Shown here: piece by piece, positions 60,759 to 64,000 of the stretch
How the letters are laid out: every line of letters begins with the position of its first letter
How positions within the stretch are numbered: the stretch's first letter is position 1
Source of the DNA: Kappaphycus alvarezii
Lineage: Eukaryota > Rhodophyta > Florideophyceae > Gigartinales > Solieriaceae
Direction: 5' to 3'
Length of the DNA stretch: 64,000 bases
NCBI GenBank assembly: GCA_002205965.3
Contig: NADL03000004.1
Coordinates: forward strand, 124,001-188,000
Position numbers and translations under genes: made by a program
The notes under the pieces: model-generated
What the model was told of the DNA's origin: nothing
What the model saw: only the letters and a program-made list of their open reading frames with translations
Databases searched by the model: none

Positions 60759-60845
60759 CTCTATCAGATCCGCTTGACGTACAGGAGCCACCCTGGAAGT
60801 GGCGATGGTTTGGTGAGACTTACAGTGAAGTTGCTGTAAATTGGA
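60759..60845 (-). repeat. 5' LTR of Copia element 3, second part
   Basis: Aligns with 54,441-54,520 (GGAGCCACC, GTGGCGA.GGTTTGG.GAGA). It begins directly after the TA duplicate of the pogo insertion. The outer boundary is uncertain. Confidence 0.75.
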
Positions 60846-61351
60846 AGAGGCGACAGCAACGTGTCCCTATTTTATGAAATTTTCTCTATTCAGAAATTTG
60901 TTTTCATTTAACGATTTTCTCTGTTCCATTCGAAACAGAGTACAGTCAGATAGCTTCATTATGTCTACTCCGTGCAAACGGATTGTTACCTACCATATTG
61001 ATCGACCATTTATATTGAAAAAATGGGCCAAAGGTGGTTCTATTTGATGCCGTAGTCCTTTCAGACATGCTATATTAAGTATTCTTCCTCAACAGTTCGG
61101 TCAAAAGCGCTTTTTGCTGCTTTCACGTCCCCCCAAACTTCTTTCGCTCCCATTCTATCTCTCTTTTCGATCGACAAAGCAGACTAGCAGCCTGAGGAAG
61201 GTTGCAGTTAAAGCAAAAGTCCTCTACCTCGGGGGACAAAGCCTAAACCGTGCGTACCGACGGAATTGAGGCAGTTAAAACATTGGTGCCGTCGTCGTTG
61301 CTGGAATATTCGAACTTAGAAAGGAAAGAGATGGCCTTCTATTCGTACGTA
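60846..61351. other. Spacer, no gene
   Basis: No coding stretch longer than about 68 codons and no recognised motif. Confidence 0.4.
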
Positions 61352-63578
61352 CAGTAGCTCACGGAAGAGCCAGATTTAGGCAGGCCAGTCAGGAGCTATT
61401 TTATTATTTACTAGCACCTTCCTGGATGGCACCTCCGGACAATAGGATAGTGGCCAGTCGTAAGGCGCACTTCTTCTCAGGTGTCGAAACTCTCTAGCGG
61501 CCCTCGACAATATTTTTCTATATAAAGGACACTCCAGACGTCGTTGTGACTGACCGGAGCAACAACAACAAACCCGACCAACTCCAACTTTCTACCGTCG
61601 TCATCTCCTCCCATTGGTGCGATCAAATCGCGTAGTCCTGTGTCCATTTCAATCTCCTCTAATTCCACAGCATCTGCAATCATACAGCCCCGCACGGCAT
61701 CACTCATCTCAACGTCCACCCAGTTCTTTCCATCAGGAGATGTAACGGCGCCGATTTCCGAATCATACAGCAGCTGATCACGTCCTTCCAAAGAAAGAGA
61801 CTGTAACAGAGATAAAATATCCAATAAAACCTATTCCTCTTTCTTAGTTCGCTTAACCTTTCCCGTAACCTGCGCAGTATCGTCCCGATCCGAAACTGGG
61901 AGGATTCCAGACTTAGCCCAGCACTCGGCAATGGAGTCTTGGGACACCGCATCCCAGCAATTCTTGCACATTCGCGTGACGTCCGACATGTTTGGATCGT
62001 AGCACTCCGCTAGACCCTTCATACCAGCAGGCCTCTTCCTGAGTTTCCGCCTGAAATATTGATTTTGTATGTCGTCCATTATCTCTACCAAGAGATTGCG
62101 GCGATAGAGCGCATTCCACTCTGCGATGACACCAAGATCCATTTGCTGGTGAATAGCTGTGCAGTTCGGAGGCAAGGGAAAAATAGTTACTTGCCCCTGG
62201 CAGTCCCTTACGTCTGACCTTTGCGGGCCTCAATTGTCCGTAACTAAAGCAATTGGGCGAGATTTGGTCTTCGGACGTGCGGAATTAACACATGGTAGAA
62301 CCAGCGTTTGAAAACAACACCCTCATCCCATGCATTCTTCTGGCTGAAATATAGATATGTTGCTGACTAACTCGAAAGCATCTTGGACTTTATGCTTTTC
62401 CTGTGATGCTGCGCTCGAGTTTGCTAGATCCATCATCGTTCATACAAAGGAAAGCAGTGATCCTGTCCTTTTCTTTCATAGCCTTGATCCTCTAGATAGT
62501 TCGCTTTCCCTCCGCTTCGAGGACATATTTCCGACGTGGCAGCAACTTGTAAAACAATCCAGTCCCATCTATGTTGTATATATAATCAAGCGGTTAATCG
62601 TACAAGCGCGCTCTCAGCTCTGATATTCCATGTGCCAAGCTTGAAGCATTAGCACTCCCCGCTTCGCCCATGAAACGACTGAGACCAAAGAGCGTGACGG
62701 CGCGTGAACGCGAGGCACCAGTTTTTGGAGGCAAAAAACTTTTTCAGTTCGCGTTTGATGCTTTCTTGCGTCTCCGTTTCAAGCAGTAGATCACGGATTT
62801 TGATTGCTTGGTACGATAATGTGGCGAGGATCACGGATTTGATCGCCTGACGGCAGAAAACAACAAACGACATCAAGTGCTTCTCTATCTTCGCGAATTG
62901 GACTTTGTGTGCCGTTTTGACGATCGAGTAGATTGAGGATTGATTCACTGTGTCTTTGAACGCGCGAGCACCTATCTTGATACGCTTTAATGTGAAAAGA
63001 CTGGTCTTGTACTTCGCGACGAGCGTTGAGTAATCCACGCCTGACTCAATCTAACGAATTAGGTCGACCTTTTGCTGCACGGTGAGACTGGTACGTTGAG
63101 CTGAACCGGGCGCCATGGTGATGATGCCGACCGATCGAGTCTGATCGAAGGCTGGTGGGCATCATCCGCTTTTGGGAAGCGGCAAAAAACGTATTAGCCT
63201 CGTGGATATAACCGACCACATCTTCCATGCATTAAAATAACCCAAAAATTCCCCCAAAAAACATGCCTGCCGTCGAGCATTTCAAATTTTTGCATGAGGC
63301 CGAAAAGCGAGAGCATTACACGTGTATTTTCTGAGACGAGCCATTTGACCTGCCATATCAATCAACCAGCCATATCAAAGTCTGCGTTAATGAGGGTATC
63401 TGGCTGTATCACTTTAAAATAAGCAATGGATGGAAAGCGTGGCTACTTCGACTAACGCGAGTGTTCTCTACGCCTCTACGTAACATGAAAGTTTGATCGT
63501 GCGCTTTCGTGCGAATTGTCGATGAGGCTATCCCTTAAAATAAACTTGTCTGTAGTTTCATCAGATTTTTAGATACTG
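61352..63578 (-). mobile_element. Second pogo-like DNA transposon (boundaries tentative)
   Basis: The interval carries a CENP-B/pogo-type transposase on the minus strand. Candidate ends are CAGTAGCTCA at 61,352 and the inverted TACTG ending at 63,578, with TA on both outer sides (61,350-61,351 and 63,579-63,580). Pogo relatives often start with CAGTA (family knowledge). The terminal match beyond the first five bases is weak, so the boundaries may be wrong even though the transposase identification is sound. Confidence 0.5.
61477..63116 (-). pseudogene. CENP-B/pogo-like transposase with in-frame TAG codons and frameshifts
   Basis: ATG at 63,116 opens MAPGSAQRTSLTVQQKVDLI, the first helix-turn-helix of CENP-B/pogo proteins. 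Codon 22 is TAG (63,053-63,051), then the same frame stays open to 62,649. It ends that stretch with FASKNWCLAFTRRHALWSQS, the second (Tc5-type) HTH. A frame-shifted middle (62,640-62,180) holds the first DDE part. 62,175-61,831 reads MPPNCTAIHQQMDLGVIAEW, the third catalytic block (T..Q.MD), then CWAKSGIL. A TAG (61,833-61,831) follows and the same frame stays open to 61,477 as an acidic C-terminal tail. It is a recently decayed copy, different in sequence from the pogo at 58.3 kb. Confidence 0.8.
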
Positions 63579-64000
63579 TACTGCACTTAAACCTAATCCT
63601 TCCCTTTGGGCAAGCTCGAGGTTATATTTTGCACTTTTCATTTGAACGCAAATTGATACTCACGATTAATAATGCTGCGTAAAGCCCTTGGTTGGAAGTT
63701 GTGTACCTACGTCATGCAGTAAATGCAAAGGTTGGGCAGTGGCATTGCAAACTACCTGAAATTTTCTCGAGAAGTGGAAGACAATGTAAAGTATTCCTGT
63801 TTCTGTCATGTCACTCTTTACCAGCACCCTTCTGAAAGATTCCGTCCCACAGAATTTTTTGTCACTCTCAAACTGCCGCGCTTAAAATTAAAATTGTTTC
63901 TCTCAATTTCATGTAGGCCACATCACCCATCACTCGCAACGTCAATTCTGTTTGGTACTTGCACGACTCTTTCAATTTCATTTCCCGCTTTGGGTATATA
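63579..64000. other. Right-hand edge, no gene
   Basis: No open frame or RNA gene recognised before the window ends. Confidence 0.4.

Larger units (their letters stand above)
54165..60845 (-). mobile_element. Ty1/Copia retrotransposon (element 3), interrupted by a pogo element
   Basis: Direct repeats at 54,165-54,523 and at 58,024-58,296 plus 60,759-60,845 form the LTR pair. Between them the minus strand carries Copia gag (start only), integrase and reverse transcriptase similarity. The right-hand (5') LTR is split by a 2,460-bp DNA transposon. LTR ends resemble those of element 1 (TGTCGTAA at the left), and the coding sequence belongs to the same broad Copia group. The gag-to-integrase part is much shortened, and RNase H was not found. 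The right-hand LTR boundary is approximate. Confidence 0.85.

Noticed and set aside
61831..63116. TAG as a sense codon
   Set aside because: The same genes also carry frameshifts and lost motifs, and similar decay is seen with TAA and TGA stops elsewhere, so nonsense mutation explains it.
1..64000. CRISPR array, rRNA or operon structure
   Set aside because: No regularly spaced direct repeats, no rRNA-like sequence, and gene content is clearly eukaryotic.

Overview
The window is eukaryotic nuclear DNA, probably from an alga with an intron-poor, transposon-rich genome; a florideophyte red alga would fit. Three things suggest this. The asparaginyl-tRNA synthetase at the left edge is of bacterial/plant organelle type and shows no intron. 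Genes are very sparse. Most recognisable protein similarity belongs to decayed transposable elements. The lineage is an inference and no single marker here proves it.

Layout. 1-1.2 kb holds the 3' part of the asparaginyl-tRNA synthetase gene. 1.2-10 kb has no clear intact gene but carries a fragment resembling the C-terminal part of a bacterial-type cytochrome P450 (3.6-4.0 kb), an acidic decayed coding stretch (7.5-8.3 kb) and copy A of an unidentified minus-strand coding family (9.8-10.3 kb). 10.9-14.5 kb is an AT-rich island. 19.75-20.68 kb carries a five-finger C2H2 zinc-finger gene with a very proline-rich N-terminal half and a frame break. 21.3-22.3 kb, and scattered sites elsewhere, are crowded with the motif TACTGTACAGTA. 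24.3-25.5 kb is copy B of the unidentified family.

25.5-31.9 kb is a complete but decayed minus-strand Ty1/Copia element (LTR, gag, protease, integrase, reverse transcriptase, RNase H, LTR). It abuts the gag-protease part of a second, different Copia (32.1-32.9 kb). 33.4-34.5 kb holds an unidentified Ser/Pro-rich minus-strand gene. 35.3-38.2 kb is a decayed large minus-strand transposase whose upstream end abuts a histone H3 pseudogene. A decayed, divergently oriented plus-strand coding region lies at 39.0-41.9 kb. 42.7-54 kb is AT-rich and nearly empty except for a dead Tc1/mariner transposase (51.3-52.2 kb).

54.2-60.8 kb is a third Copia element whose right-hand LTR is split by a pogo/Tigger-type DNA transposon (58,297-60,756) with a TA target duplication. 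Joining the LTR across the insertion restores the match to its partner. 61.4-63.6 kb holds a second pogo-like element.

The window therefore contains one clear housekeeping gene and one likely transcription-factor gene. The rest is a graveyard of nested class I and class II elements plus several coding relics I could not identify. No tRNA, rRNA or CRISPR array was found.
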